Source: Bacteroidia bacterium (GTDB taxonomy: Bacteria; Bacteroidota; Bacteroidia; Flavobacteriales; NORP286). Taken from it: a DNA stretch of 6,256 nucleotides. The stretch is from positions 1-6,256 of the forward strand of contig JAESTI010000083.1 in assembly GCA_016763665.1 (NCBI GenBank). Reading direction: 5' to 3'. Made by a program: the position numbers and the translations under genes. Below are positions 5,841-6,256 of the stretch, one piece after another. Positions within the stretch are counted from its first letter, which is position 1. The number at the start of each line of letters is the position of its first letter. Below the pieces are notes generated by a model, which saw nothing but the letters and a program-made list of their open reading frames with translations, had not been told where the DNA came from and did no database searches.

Positions 5841-6256
5841 ATGATAAAAAGGATTTTATTAGCAGTAATTACCATTAGTTTAATAGGATCTTGCTCAAGT
5901 GGAGATCAGCAATCCGTTGATCAATCCAAAAAGGCGAAAGGTGATGTGTTTTATGGTGGGGTTTTCAGAATGAATGAAGTTGAAAACTTTAGAAGCCTTT
6001 TTCCACTTAGTATAGGAGATGTAGTTTCTCATCGAATTGCGAATCAAATTTATGAAGGATTAGTTTCCTTTTCTCAAAATGACCTCACTATACAGCCAAG
6101 ATTAGCAGAAAAATGGGAAGTTAGTGAAGATGCAATGACCTATACTTTCAATTTGAGAAAGGGTGTTAAATTTCATGATGATGAGTGTTTTGAAGGAGGA
6201 AAAGGAAGAGAGGTTACGGCAAATGATTTTAAATATTGCTTTGATAGACTATGTGA
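5841..6256 (+). CDS. Peptide-type ABC transporter solute-binding lipoprotein (family 5), N-terminal part (3' end outside window)
   Basis: The first 138 residues of a solute-binding lipoprotein of the OppA/DppA type (SBP_bac_5), which captures peptides or similar ligands outside the inner membrane for an ABC importer. ATG 5841 begins a lipoprotein signal, MIKRILLAVITISLIGSC, with lipobox IGSC and lipidation expected at C18. A short polar linker follows. The family core then starts with GGVFRMNEVENF (about 39-50), and continues with the typical IANQIYEGLVSF, IQPRLAEKWEVSEDAMTYTFNLRKGVKFHDD and TANDFKYCFDRL segments. The frame is open to the window edge, and a full protein would be about 500-600 residues. 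Ligand specificity cannot be read from this part, and the permease and ATPase genes are not in view. The upstream inverted repeat suggests regulated expression (inference). Family identity is confident. Confidence 0.93.
   Translation, partial: MIKRILLAVITISLIGSCSSGDQQSVDQSKKAKGDVFYGGVFRMNEVENFRSLFPLSIGDVVSHRIANQIYEGLVSFSQNDLTIQPRLAEKWEVSEDAMTYTFNLRKGVKFHDDECFEGGKGREVTANDFKYCFDRLC

Overview
The window is AT-rich and has the look of a Bacteroidota chromosome, probably Cytophagia or Flavobacteriia, although the exact lineage cannot be fixed by eye. The signs are a stand-alone PurQ, a long DsbD with a CVNC thioredoxin domain and CCDxxxC in its alpha domain, a gamma-carbonic-anhydrase-like protein of the type common in this phylum, a large surface lipoprotein opening with an Ig-like domain, and starts without strong Shine-Dalgarno sequences. 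No tRNA, rRNA, CRISPR array, insertion sequence or phage gene was seen.

Layout from left to right. The 3' part of purQ (purine synthesis) enters from the left edge. After about 50 bp come two genes for extracytoplasmic thiol reduction: a small exported protein that is only a DsbD alpha (N-terminal) domain, then a full-length DsbD whose start overlaps the stop of the first (TAATG). Tail to tail with dsbD, one base apart, is a probable small membrane protein on the minus strand. A 101-bp divergent spacer separates it from a plus-strand gamma-carbonic-anhydrase-like gene. That gene in turn faces, two bases away, the end of a 567-residue minus-strand lipoprotein. A 295-bp AT-rich divergent spacer with several inverted repeats follows. 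The last gene, cut by the right edge, encodes the start of a lipoprotein solute-binding protein of the peptide ABC-transporter family 5 type.

Functionally these are mostly housekeeping genes that happen to be neighbours. The one clear partnership is the alpha-domain protein with DsbD. DsbD would carry electrons from cytoplasmic thioredoxin across the inner membrane, and the free alpha domain is a plausible extra outlet or parallel carrier in the periplasm. I see no strong case for an undescribed multi-gene system. The most interesting points are the alpha-domain duplication with its additional cysteine, the uncharacterised small membrane gene, and the structured spacer before the solute-binding protein gene.
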